Source of the DNA: Adiantum capillus-veneris
Taxonomy: Eukaryota > Streptophyta > Polypodiopsida > Polypodiales > Pteridaceae
Length of the DNA stretch: 64,000 bases
Reading direction: 5' to 3'
NCBI GenBank assembly: GCA_014529385.2
Contig: CM043948.1
Coordinates: forward strand, 74,794,791 to 74,858,790
Part shown: positions 10,116-21,755 of the stretch, piece after piece
Layout of the letters: every line of letters begins with the position of its first letter
Position numbering within the stretch: position 1 is the first letter of the stretch
Position numbers and translations under genes: made by a program
Notes under the pieces: generated by a model
Told to the model about the DNA's origin: nothing
The model's database searches: none
What the model saw: only the letters and a program-made list of their open reading frames with translations

Positions 10116-11190
10116 ATGCTATTGGCACACAGAGCTTGCATCATTCGGTGCGATTTGTTTTCCCTAGAGAGCAGTCTGTTCTAGAGGCACCGAGAGATCA
10201 TAGATGTTTAGCTATATCAGGGGATTATATTACCATTGCACATGAGTTTCGTTGTGGTGTGCAGTCATTGATATGGATGCCCCTACACGAGCATATGGTC
10301 AGAGTCCGGTCTACAGATGCTGGTGGATACAGGAGAGATGGTAGGCTCGTTCCATGGGCTGCTGATTTTGTGTTTCTTGACTTGCCTTTTAGAGGTGTCC
10401 TACATTCTACACCCTCACAACCTCCATGGGATACTTGCATTGAGAAGCATGTGAGAGCCGCCATTCATTTGACGCACAGTACATTGGCAGATTCTGGATG
10501 GCTTGTTGTTTTGGGATCTATTGCAGGTATCAATATCTTCTATACTAAGCAAACCTTATTGTTGCTTTATTTGCATTTGTTGAAAATCAGATTTCTATAT
10601 GGTAGGTGATACTCTTCATTGGATTGAGAAGATGAGTAGAGCATCTAACATGGTTATTCATCGTCAAGTGATTGTTATTCATCATTCATCTTATGGATTT
10701 GTGGATGTGGGTGGAGATCATCAAGAGGTTGATTTATTTTTTTTTGTGCCTAGTGTATATAATGATTAAACTATAACATTCTAAGTGTTTGTCATGTTTC
10801 TTTGCAGTGTGATAGTTCAATGCTATTCTTCATTCATAGGCAAGGTGCACCACCTCCAGTTACCTTGATGAGAGTATGTCATTGTTTCGTGCAATGGGCA
10901 TGACTCCTACAGATACCATCATGCGACACTACTTGCCAGAGTCCGCTTACGCAGTCATGGAATCTGGACTTGCATGGCGAGGATGCATGCAACGTAGCTC
11001 TTACTTCATTGCTAGTCTTGTTGAGCTCTTATGTAGGCCGAAGGGCCTTTGTTTGGAGTTTGGTTGTGGGACTACTCCTGTTCTCAAAGCATGTCTCTCT
11101 TCAGGACGTGCTTGTGCAGCATTGGATAATGATGATGCTTTGATCTCGACATATGTGTCATCTCTACTTCATCCCCAATCCAGAGGGCAA
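10116..11190 (+). other. Permuted N4/N6 DNA methyltransferase domain
   Basis: Covers exons 10116-10526, 10606-10727 and most of 10808-11274. The segment PWAADFVFLDLPF corresponds to motif IV, usually (D/N/S)PP(Y/F). Here the second position is Leu. It is followed by a helix and the strand ADSGWLVVLGSIAG, as in other amino-methyltransferases. After about 150 residues comes LCLEFGCGTTPVL, an FxGxG S-adenosylmethionine-binding motif I, then GRACAALDND with an acidic residue in the motif II position. The order IV then I is that of permuted (beta-type) enzymes. The frame changes near 10870, between HRQGAPPPVTLM and MSLFRAMG. Confidence 0.65.
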
Positions 11191-11274
11191 GACAGACATG
11201 AGGCCTCAACTTCTACAGATGTGGTGGATGAGGAGAATAGACCTCCCGCTGAGAACCCATTTGATCATTTGTGA

Positions 11275-12358
<1,084 letters not shown>

Positions 12359-12360
12359 AT

Positions 12361-12372
12361 TGGTATCAGAGC
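12361..12372 (+). promoter_or_regulatory. Primer-binding site of copia-0 (initiator tRNA-Met)
   Basis: TGGTATCAGAGC, the standard complement of the plant initiator tRNA-Met 3' end, lies two bases after the LTR end. The leader continues only to 12408, where the chromovirus A insertion (TSD AAAGG at 12404-12408) cuts it. It resumes at 40641. Confidence 0.85.
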
Positions 12373-12408
12373 AAGGTTTGCCTATAGCTGAAGTATCTAA
12401 AGGAAAGG

Positions 12409-12531
12409 TGAAAGGGCGATGGTAATGCGTGTGCTAGTCTCCACCCAACCGTGCTATCTTATAGCCTCCCCCTAGAGTACGCATTGTCCGGCTATGCCAG
12501 TGGCCTTGCCCATAGGACCCATGTCCTTACA
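12409..12531 (-). repeat. 3' LTR of chromovirus A (123 bp)
   Basis: Minus strand begins TGTAAGGACATGGGTCC and ends CTTTCA. The preceding minus-strand sequence is a polypurine tract (AAGGGGGGGTAA). The same 123-bp unit occurs at 32081, 38381, 38678, 40374 and 40518. Confidence 0.9.
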
Positions 12532-13804
12532 TTACCCCCCCTTGGACAGTCGTTTTTTTCCTTGAAAACAAATGTAGGAAAATGTTTCATAAGTGCGGAG
12601 ACATTCTCCCATGTAGAACCTTCTTCATGTCTATCTAGCCATTTTACCAACACCCGTCGTCTGACATGATGTCTGGTGCAAAGCTCATGAGAATCCAATA
12701 TCTTTTTGGGCTCATGAGGGATGCTTGGCGGTTCGATAAGGTCAACTAACACACCTGTGTCAATAACATTATCATTCTGTCCTAGTTGTTTTCAAAAACG
12801 ACGAACATAAAAATCAGGATGAACTCGTGAGTGCTCTGGAAGAGCTAACTTATAGGCCACTTGACCTATACGTTTGAGAATGGTAAACGGTCCACAATAG
12901 CATGGTGAAAGTTTAGCAGCTTTTCTTGTCTTCAAAATTTTTGAATGCTCCAGAACCTTGAGGAAAACCTTGTCTCCTTCTTCAAAAGTAGCAAGAGGAT
13001 GATGCTCATCTACGTACTTCTTATATCAATCTTGAACTTGCTTAACATTCTGTCAAGCAACTCGAAGCATGTCAAAATGGTCTTGGAGAAAATCCTTTGC
13101 TTGTTGTATCTTCTCCTTAGCCAACCCCACCATAACGGGTGATCTAGGTTGAAATCCATATAAAACCATGAATGGACTAAACACTGTAGTCACATGCTTT
13201 GAACTACTATAAGCAAATTCCAATATAGGTAAGTAGTCTTCTCAATTGGTTTCCTTCTTGCTAACGTACGCTCGTAGCATATCCTCTAGCACTTGATTAA
13301 CTCTTTCGGTTTGACCATCTGTTTTTGGATCATCAGTTGTACGTAGATTAAGTTTAGTTTCCAACTTTTGAAACACAACTCTCCAAAAGTGATTATCAAA
13401 CTTTCAATCTCTGTCACTATTATACTAGCTGGAAGACCGTAGAGTCTATATATATCCTCTACAAATAGTCGTGATAATTCCGGTGTCTTAACCGTAGTCT
13501 TAGTGGGAATGAATCGACCCATCTTTGTGAGACGGTCTACAATTACCCATATGGCATCATGGCCACACGATTTGTAGTAGGTAGTCTACTAAAAAATCCA
13601 TAGAGATACTCTGCCACTTACCTTGTGGAATCTCTAAAGGATGTAAAAGGCCACCTACCTTGAGGCACTTTGCCTTATTTACTTGGCACTGTTGGCACTT
13701 TAGTACGTACTCTTGAACATCATGATGTAAGCCTGGCCAATAAAATTGCCGTCGAACTAAGGCATACGTCTTACGAATACCTGGATGACCAGCACTTGGA
13801 CTAC
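12532..13804 (-). pseudogene. Chromovirus A integrase core, C-terminal part and chromodomain
   Basis: Minus-strand frames encode integrase core remnants (GRFIPTKTTVKTPELSRLF, then YGLPASIIVTEIESL near 13400-13520). A GPFTILKR-type linker follows, and then a chromodomain-like end (RRRVLVKWLDRHEEGSTWEN near 12600). Compared with copy B there are several indels and stops. The upstream half of the integrase lies at 29155 onward, beyond the copia-1 insertion, and the break falls at the TSD CGTGA (13805-13809). Confidence 0.75.
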
Positions 13805-13809
13805 CGTGA

Positions 13810-14171
13810 TGTTGGAATTAGGGTTGCAAAGAAACGCACACAGCTTGGAGAAGACGAAGGAAGCTCAAGGCACACAATAGAGAGTGTGTTACTTGGTGAG
13901 CAATGGAAAGATAGATAGCCCTAGAGTGATGGACGTATATACAATGCACAGGGGGGAAAACCTCCTAAACACACACAGCCTGGAAAAGATGAAGGACGCT
14001 CAAGGCACACAATAGAGAGTGTGTTACTTGGTGTGCAATGGAAAGATAGATAACCCTAGAGTGATGGGCATATATACAATGCACGGGAGGAAAAACCTCC
14101 TAAAGAGGGAAAAAATGCCCCGGCGGTCCTAGTGTGTTCACACACATCACTACCACATGTATATGGTAACA
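13810..14171 (-). repeat. 3' LTR of copia-1, with internal tandem duplication
   Basis: About 362 bp, ending (plus reading) ATGGTAACA next to a minus-strand polypurine tract (ccaggggggatt). A ~135-bp segment is present twice inside it (about 13836-13970 and 13971-14105). The LTR end plus polypurine tract is also duplicated with a 94-bp offset (14171 and 14265). Confidence 0.75.
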
Positions 14172-14340
14172 AATCCCCCCTGGAGTGATGCAGTGAATGA
14201 GAGCTGGCACATGAGTAAAGGGAAGTGCCATGCCCTGAGGACACTACCACATGTATATGGTAACAAATCCCCCCTGGAGTGATGCGGTGAATGAGAGCTG
14301 GCACATGAGTAAAGGGAAGTGCCATGCCCTGAGGACATGA

Positions 14341-14610
14341 TTAGTCCACAAAGGGGAGTAAGCCCAAAGCTTTGCGGAAAGCTTCAAGCTTCTCATGAGA
14401 CAATGCCTTTATGAAAAGATCTACAAGGTTGTCATGTGTTGGCACATAAGCCAAGCTGATCTCTCCTACTGAGAGCCTCTCCCTGACATAGTGATAATGC
14501 ACCTCAATGTGCTTTGTGCAAGCATGAAAAATTGGGTTCCTCGTACCTGCCAATGCGCTCTGACTGTCAGTGTAAATAGTGTTGGCAATGTCCTCTCCAA
14601 CACCCAAATG
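14341..14610 (-). pseudogene. Copia-1 RNase H C-terminal part
   Basis: Encodes GVGEDIANTIYTDSQSALAG and a tail with NPIFHACTKHIEVHYHYVRE, then PTHDNLVDLFIKAL, the characteristic end of copia RNase H. It ends at a stop just before the polypurine tract. Its N-terminal half lies at 21756-22000, on the other side of the Tat element. Confidence 0.85.
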
Positions 14611-15481
14611 TGGTCACCCACAAGCAAACTGAAAAACCTCTATATTGATGTCACCCAAGAGCGTTGAAAGAGAACTAAAAGACACCAAAAGCTTCGCAAA
14701 ATCCTTTTGAAACACCACAAGTCCAATAGGAGTAGACCCTTGGGAATTTACTAGCCGTCGCCCACCCAAGAGACTATGTCACATAGGAGCAAAACCCTGC
14801 CAAAGCGTGGATTTACAGCACACGCCGACCAATGCATATGAAGATAAGAGCCTCTCCTTTCCCATCAAACATCACAAACCCACAACTTCAACATCAATTC
14901 CACAATTCATAGATACATGCCCTCCGAATCTCTCTACACACAATTTGCCACTAGGCTGCCATAGCCATAACCCTGCAGAGAACTAGTCGTAACCTGATGA
15001 GCACAACTCCAATTGGGACACTTTAAAGCTTGAGAGAAAGCTTGAAAAATGACTGGCGAGAAAGCTGAAGATGACTAAAATTGATTCCATACGCCCCCAT
15101 GAGCAAAATTGACGCAAACAGAGAGCTGTCCCAGCACGACTACACATAGAGAAGGCTAGTCGGGGCAAAAAACTGCATCCAAGAGCACCAAGGAGACAGA
15201 ACGAGCTAAAACCTACAAAATTCTGATCTTTGGCTGAACTTTTTTTAGTTTGTACATGAGTTTTAGTTATATACAAGGCTCACTTCAAAAAACTCACTCA
15301 CGGGCACTTACAGTGGCCCAACAGCTGTCACTAGACTAGCGACTTGCAGTGCATGTACATGTGCTTGCTAAAGCAAGCTAAAAAACCCACAAAAAGAAAG
15401 CCCACACGCCCTTTTGACATCGGGCGTCATGTCCGTATGTACAAATTTACAAAAAACGGGGTGTCAGAAATGCGCCCAACA
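14611..15481 (-). repeat. Tat element 3' LTR
   Basis: Minus strand starts TGTTGGGCGC. The other end reads TTGTGGGTGACCA where the 5' LTR has TTGTTTCCCAACA, so the terminus is altered. An apparent 97-residue frame at 14983-15276 also occurs in the other LTR and is not a gene. Confidence 0.9.
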
Positions 15482-15508
15482 TAGTTTGCCACACCCCAGC
15501 CTGCTAGA

Positions 15509-17050
15509 TCATTCATGATCAGCAGCACAAAAGAGATCCTGTAAACCACATGAGGGAGTCTTCACCTCATCTTCATCATTAACCACATGATCAGAAAATT
15601 CTTCAAAAGAAGGCTCATCCTCAATCACAGTCATCAACCTTGCAATATACTTCTTCAACCTGTAGCCATTCACACGTGCTTTATGCGGGGTACCATCCAA
15701 GTCAGCAAGCTGATATGTGCCATTCGGAAACCTGTTTAAGACCAAGAAAGGACGTTTCCACTTGATTTGAAATTTCTTTTGAAAAGTGCTATCAAGCTTA
15801 CTATTGTAACGAAGCACCATGTCACCCTTCTTGATGTCCTTGTTTTTTACCTTCTCATTTGCCTTTGCTTGATTCTTCTTCAAGACCTGCTCATAATGCT
15901 CAAAAGCTAACACCCTATCCAATTGTACACATTGCAAATATAAAAGTCTTTCCTTGAATGCATCCTTGGGCTCTTGTTCAAGCTTTAGCATCATCTTCAA
16001 GGATGGTATCTCCACCTCAATAGGAAGTAAAGCCTCTTTGCCAAAAACTAGATGGAAGGGAGAAAAACCAGTACCTGATTTGATGGCAGTCCTATAAGCC
16101 CATAGAGCACAAAGTAGCTCTAAATCCCAAGTCTTCACATTGTTTCTTGTCATCTTTGTAAGCATCCTTATGAGCTCTCCATTAAACCTTTCATTCATGC
16201 CATTGCATTGGGGATAATATGGAGTAGTAAACCTGCGATGCACATGAAGCTTTTCACATAGATAATCCACCAACTCTCCCCTGAAACCTGGACCCTTGTC
16301 AGAAAGCAACTCCAATGGAATGCCAAATTTGCAGCAAATATCTTCATATATGAATAAGGAAACATCTTTACTCGTGATGTGCTTAACAGCTTTGGCTTCG
16401 GCCCACCTGGATAGATAGTCAACAGCAGTAAGTATGTAACATTTGTCTCTAGATGTCATAGGTAGAGGACCTATTGCATCAATACCCCACTTCTCAAACA
16501 CATCATAAGCCACAATGGTGCCTCTAATTTCTGTTTTGAGAACCCTATTTGCCATGCTTTGACACTCTTTACAAGACTTGCACCAATGATGAACATCACG
16601 TTGAACACTTGGCCACACATAACCCTCATGCAAGACTTTATGCAAAGTGATCTTTGCAGCAAAGTGACCACCAGAAGAACCCTCATGATTCTCCTCTAAA
16701 ATTTTGTAAATTTCCTCTTTCCAAGGCACTTTTCTCATCACAAGATCAGCCCCCTTCATATACAAGGCATCACCAAGTAGCACATACCTTTTGGCACGAC
16801 GTAGGAAGGCGTACTTTTTTGGCTTTTTCAACACTGATGGAAGCATACCTATTTGTAGAAACTCTTCCTCCCTCTCTAAAGCTTCCCTTCCCAAATAAAG
16901 AGGAGAATCGGCCCTTATCACATACAATTGTCCAATTGAAGCTTGCGCTGCACCATGTGCTTCTTCATTTTGAGACCTGTCCACATGCCTTAAACTCCAA
17001 GCTTCAAAATGCTTAAGCAGATTCTTCACTTGAAAACACATATTTTTTCA
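15509..17050 (-). CDS. Tat element integrase
   Basis: An open frame of about 510 residues. After the end of the second RNase H (HVDRSQNEEAHGAAQ) comes an HHCC zinc finger (HEGSSGGHF...CKSCKECQ). The DDE core follows, with Asp in WGIDAIGPLP, Asp in LLSDKGPGF and Glu in NGMNERFNGEL. The C-terminal part has the GPF-like linker (IKWKRPFLVLNRFPNGTYQLADLDG) and no chromodomain, as expected for this lineage. It would insert element cDNA into the genome. The frame starts at about 17041 and is one base out of register with the RT frame, across the A-run at about 17041-17047. It is otherwise intact. Confidence 0.88.
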
Positions 17051-19240
17051 GCCTTGGATTCTTACTTTGCCACACCCCAAGTACTTGCTTAACCACCAAA
17101 AGAGCATCACCTCTTACCCTCACACGACGGATGCCAAGCTCAAGGCAAAGGTTGAGACCTTTCTCCAAAGTAGCATACTCAGCTTCATTGTTGCTTTGTG
17201 CTGTAAGCTTCAAACTCCTTTTAGTTACCAAAGCACCTTGAGGATCATAAACTACCACACCTCCTGAAGCTTCACCATGCGCTTTCCTGTAAGAGCCATC
17301 AAAAAACAATAGATAGGCATTGTCTATGTCAGGAGCTTCCATGTGTTGCTTCTTCACTGCATCCTCTTTAAGAAGAAGAGGGCTTTCCTTATAGGTAAGA
17401 AAATCATCCAATGTAGCCCTTGTACTCTCCTCAACAAGAAAAGAGAATTGGAATTCCTGTAGCTCCACAATCCACTTCATGAGCCTCTTTGACAAAGTAG
17501 GGCTATTCACTAATTGAGGTAGAAGGGTACAGTAGCTAGTGAGGAATGTGAATGGTTTAGGGAGAAGGTAGTGCTTAAACCTTCTACATGCATAAATCAC
17601 ACTCACCATAATGAGCTCCACCTTAGTATAGCCTCTCTCCACCTCTAGCTTCACCCTGCTAGCACAATAGATAGGCTTCATGTAATGAGAACTGTTACCT
17701 CGTTGAAGAAGCATAGCTCCAATAGCATCCTCACCTACTGATGGATTCACATAAAACTCCTTATCCCAATTAGGAGCTTGCATAGCAGGAAGAGAACCAA
17801 GAACCTCTTTGATACCTTGGAAAACCTCTTCACATTCATTTGTCCATTGTAGAGGATCCACCCTTGCTACTTGTTGTAGAGGATAAAGAAGTTGAGAGGA
17901 CAAAGGAATGAACCTTGCCATATACTTCACCTTTTGAATAAAAATAGAAAGTTTCTTTGTATCTTTAGGTGATGGGAGGAGCACCAAAGCCTTCACTTTG
18001 TCAGGATCTGCTTCAATCCCATTCTTTGAGATCATATGCCCCAAAAACTTCACTCTTGGTTGAGCAAGATGACACTTCCTTGGGTTGAGTTGACCTCCAC
18101 TTTCATCATATTGCTTCAATGCCATCCCAAGCTTTGCACAATGATCCTTTCTAGAGCTATAAACACAAAAGTCATCAATAAGATCCTTCACAAACTTGCC
18201 AAGAAAGGGAGAGAACACCTTGTTGGCGTGCTTTTGATACCACGCACAGCCATTCATAAGACCAAAAGGAAGTACACAATAAAAAAAGCATCCCCATGGC
18301 GTGATAAATGTGGTCTTCTTTCGATCTTCCAAAGCCAAGGTGAGCTGAAAATATCCAGAGAATCCATCACATACGCTATACCTCTCATGCCCTGCAATAG
18401 AATCAAGTATGTCATCTATGAAAGGAAGAGGGTATGGATCCCTCTTCATGGCTGCGTTTAGAGGCTTAAAATCAACACATATCCTCCACTTTCCATCCTT
18501 CTTGGGTGTGACCACAACAGGACTCACCCATTCTGCAGTGCTCACAGGACATATGAAATCTGCTTCAAGAAGTTTGTCTACCTCTTCCTTTAAAGCATTA
18601 AGTTGTACATGTCCCATTCTCCTTAGCTTTTGGCGTACGAGCTGAGCTCCTTCCTTGATTGGAATGTGGATTTCCTCTCCCTTAAAGCCTCTAATTTCCT
18701 CATAAGAAGTGATGAATAAATGGGGAAATTGTTGTATCATATGTAGGTACTCACCCTTCTCATGACTAGTCAAGTCAGAAGACAACATACCTTGTATCAA
18801 CTCCTATTTGACATTAGGTTGAACTTTGGGTTGCATCAACTCTTCAATTTGCTCATAAGGACCATAGATATCCTCATTCTCCATAAGGCCAAGAAATCTT
18901 TGTTTCTCATCATGCTCTTCTTCAAGAAACAAGGAGGAAACATCTAGATCACTATCGCTGCTATCTTCCACTTCACTACCCTCATCCCCATTGTCTTCTT
19001 CTTCACTTGAGTACTCTTCTTCATCACTTTTCTCATCAAAATCAGCATCCAAAGATTGCTTGCTAGCCATGTCAAACCTCTTCTTATCACCCCTTCTATT
19101 GTAGAGAGTGATGGTACCATGTCCCTAATCCTGTATAGCTTTGGTTGCCTGTAACCATGGTCTTCCAAGGATGAGAGGGAAAGCACCAATACCCGCAGGC
19201 ATAACATGGCAATTGACCAGCACTTTAACATCAAATACAT
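17013..19240 (-). pseudogene. Tat element reverse transcriptase and dual RNase H
   Basis: RT motifs are clear: KKDGKWRICVDFKPLNAAM, then YSVCDGFSGYFQL, LPFGLMNG and VKDLIDDFCVYS (an IDD form of the YxDD catalytic motif). The retroviral RNase H follows but looks degenerate. Next comes the lineage-specific second RNase H (LLFFDGSYRK, SNNEAEYATLEKGLNL, VRGDALLVVKQ). Upstream in the same frame is an acidic stretch (DEKSDEEEYSSEEEDNGDEG) and GRPWL before an in-frame TAG near 19125, most simply a TGG codon. Another TAG lies at 18804. No frameshift was noted between 20897 and 17050. Confidence 0.85.
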
Positions 19241-20897
19241 CCACCTCCAAGTCCTTTACAACTCCCTAGCACCTCACCCTTGATTGGTTGGCAAGCTTTA
19301 TGCGAAAAGCTGAATTCTTCACCATGTTGAGTCCCAACTTTGATACACAAGCTTGAGTAATAACACATACCTGTGCACCTCCATCAATATAAGCCTCTCC
19401 AATGCACTTCCTCTTATGCCATGCATCCATAGTAGGACATATATCAGGTAGCTCATTCAAAGACAAGACTCTCACTGACCCCCTTGCAGGCTCCTTCTTA
19501 ATGGGATTGACTACGTGCTTCCATTGCCTCTTTAACTTGGGACACATCTCCATGAGTTGCCCAAAGGTAACATCAGCCTATCTACCCACCAAATCAGCCC
19601 TTAAACTATAATTTGGTTGCCCTTCTCCCAAAGGAAATTTGGATGCATTGTAATGTTTCCTGGGCTTTCTCTTCTTCTTCTCTTTACATGTACCTGTTTC
19701 AACCTGTTTCCCTCTTTTATGGCTGGGACTTGCATCACTCATGTCATGATCTCTTGTAACCCTCTTACCTACAGGCATGACCATAGCTCCCAAATCATCC
19801 TCTTTCTTCTCCAAACGGATTATGCTTACCACTTTTGTTTTTCCCTTCTCTTCTGTTGTCAATCCACTTGGTCCTGCTTCCCCTTTAATCTCAATACCAT
19901 AATCTTGAGTTCGAGAAGGAATTTGTGGAGGAAGAGGAAACATGTTGCCACCCATTCTCTTTGGCTTGTCACATTGAGGGCTTTTATGACCCCATTCACC
20001 ACAATTGTAGCATTGAAACATATCCCCTCTTCCAGCCATGCCTCTTCCTCTACCACCTGTATAACCCTCATTGCTTCCATAACCACGTCCATATCCATAA
20101 CTTTGACCTCTTCCACCTCCCATCATATGCACACTAAGATTCTTCATAAGACCTACCACCTCTTGCATCTCCTTGTGAAAGGCATTCACATCATGAGAAG
20201 CTTGTTGATCATAACCTGGCTCCCTGATGAGGACCCTTGGTTGCTCTACCGCTTTCACTTCAAGCTTTGGCTCCACATTGATTCCAAGTTGATGAAGACG
20301 CTCTGCTTTCCACTCTTTATTCTTTGCAATTTCAACTGCCTCCTCAAAGGTCCTTGGCTGCTTAATCTCTACCTTCAAGCATAGGTTACTCCTCAAGCTT
20401 GCAAGAAACCTGTCCTTCTTCAACATGGCTGGAGGAATTTCAACCCCCAAAGATGTACACCACTTTGCCCATAACGCATTGAATGCCTTGACAAAGTCTT
20501 CTATGGTTTGGCCTTCATCTTGTACTAAGCCTTGAATAGTCTGCCATACCTTTTGTGGGTCTTCCACCTGTTGAAAGTGTGTAAGGAAATCATGCCTTAC
20601 CATTTCATAAGTCATAACTTGAGGAGGTTGGGCTGATTGTAGCTCCTTTTCGTAGCCTTCCAACCATTCCCTAGCATCTCCCTTCAAACAGAAGTAGAAG
20701 ATTCGTAGCACCAACACTGGGTCTTGCTTGTCAGCAAGAAGGCAAGCAAACTCCATTCTCTCAATGAAAGCTTTGAAACTTTCATTTGATTTTCCACTAA
20801 ACTTGAAAATTAAACGCCATGTCTTCAAAACCTGTAAACTGAAGGTAACTTGAAGCGATTCCTCGGTGGCGGGCACCAAAACACTGTTGGGAAACAA
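19241..20897 (-). pseudogene. Tat element gag and protease
   Basis: Gag of about 440 residues (20897-19578) with a retrotransposon-gag core (REWLEGYEKEL, WQTIQGLVQDEGQTIEDFV), a Gly/Arg/Tyr-rich region and one zinc knuckle (CYNCGEWGHKSPQC, CX2CX4HX4C). The same frame continues after a TAG at 19578 into the protease, with IDGGAQVCVIT where DSGA is usual, then another TAG at 19266. All stops in this element are TAG. The gag-protease TAG might be a natural read-through signal, but the following GCT is not the known plant read-through context. Confidence 0.82.
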
Positions 20898-21755
20898 GCA
20901 AACTGAAAAACCTCTATATTGATGTCACCCAAGAGCGTTGAAAGAGAACTAAAAGACACCAAAAGCTTCGCAAAATCCTTTTGAAACACCACAAGTCCAA
21001 TAGGAGTAGACCCTTGGGAATTTACTAGCCATCGCCCACCCAAGAGACTATGTCACATAGGAGCAAAACCCTGCCAAAGCGTGGATTTACAGCACACGCC
21101 GACCAATGCATATGAAGATAAGAGCCTCTCCTTTCCCATCAAACATCACAAACCCACAACTTCAACATCAATTCCACAATTCATAGATACATGCCCTCCG
21201 AATCTCTCTACACACAATTTGCCACTAGGCTGCCATAGCCATAACCCTGCAGAGAACTAGTCGTAACCTGATGAGCACAACTCCAATTGGGACACTTTAA
21301 AGCTTGAGAGAAAGCTTGAAAAATGACTGGCGAGAAAGCTGAAGATGACTAAAATTGATTCCATACGCCCCCATGAGCAAAATTGACGCAAACAGAGAGC
21401 TGTCCCAGCACGACTACACATAGAGAAGGCTAGTCGGGGCAAAAAACTGCATCCAAGAGCACCAAGGAGACAGAACGAGCTAAAACCTGCAAAATTCTGA
21501 TCTTTGGCTGAACTTTTTTTAGTTTGTACATGAGTTTTAGTTATATACAAGGCTCACTTCAAAAAACTCACTCACGGGCACTTACAGTGGCCCGACAGCT
21601 GTCACTAGACTAGCGACTTGCAGTGCATGTACATGTGCTTGCTAAAGCAAGCTAAAAAACCCACAAAAAGAAAGCCCACACGCCCTTTTGACATCGAGCG
21701 TCATGTCCGTATGTACAAATTTACAAAAAACGGGGTGTCAGAAATGCGCCCAACA
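20885..21755 (-). repeat. Tat element 5' LTR
   Basis: 871 bp, minus strand TGTTGGGCGC...TTTCCCAACA. The minus-strand sequence just inside it (tggtgcccgccaccgagg at about 20860-20880) is a candidate primer-binding site for a tRNA other than initiator Met. Gag opens almost immediately, and its upstream frame overlaps the LTR end. Confidence 0.88.

Larger units (their letters stand above)
7312..11274 (+). pseudogene. Multi-exon ParB-like / permuted N4-N6 DNA methyltransferase fusion gene, possibly inactivated
   Basis: Exons inferred from GT-AG sites and continuous frame: 7312-7794, 7869-8136, 8224-8431, 8508-8639, 8707-8927, 9014-9274, 9361-9653, (9756-9815), 9929-9988, 10116-10526, 10606-10727, 10808-11274. 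All junctions keep phase except inside the last exon. The product would be about 910-975 residues. The N-terminal third has a ParB/sulfiredoxin-like fold signature (IPHAKVRGLRPD, then WEGNHRTVAWREA). The C-terminal third has methyltransferase motif IV (FVFLDLPF) before motif I (LEFGCGTTP...GRACAALD), the permuted order of beta-class amino-methyltransferases. Expected role: DNA N4-cytosine or N6-adenine methylation in the nucleus, inferred only. Defects: TAA at 7488, TGA at 9386, and a one-base frame change near 10870 that an alternative acceptor at 10839 could avoid. Translation could start at ATG 7497, after the first stop. Confidence 0.7.
14611..21755 (-). mobile_element. Tat-type Ty3/gypsy element with second RNase H
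   Basis: Nearly full-length element with 871-bp LTRs at 14611-15481 and 20885-21755. I see only four internal differences between them, all transitions, so the insertion is young. The minus-strand order is gag, protease, RT, RNase H, a second RNase H (FDGSYRKAHGEASGG) and integrase, the layout of the Tat/Ogre/Retand lineage. The last 9 bases of the 3' LTR are replaced and no TSD is recoverable. It lies in the RNase H of copia-1. Confidence 0.9.

Noticed and set aside
7312-11274. Intact active DNA methyltransferase gene
   Set aside because: Two in-frame stops and a frame change; could be functional only with unproven alternative start and splicing.
14983-15276. 97-residue frame, identical at 21257-21550
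   Set aside because: It lies inside both LTR copies of the Tat element and has no family features.
19617-20384. 255-residue plus-strand frame
   Set aside because: Antisense to Tat gag. The Gly/Arg-rich and zinc-knuckle motifs are on the minus strand, and the plus frame lacks any domain.
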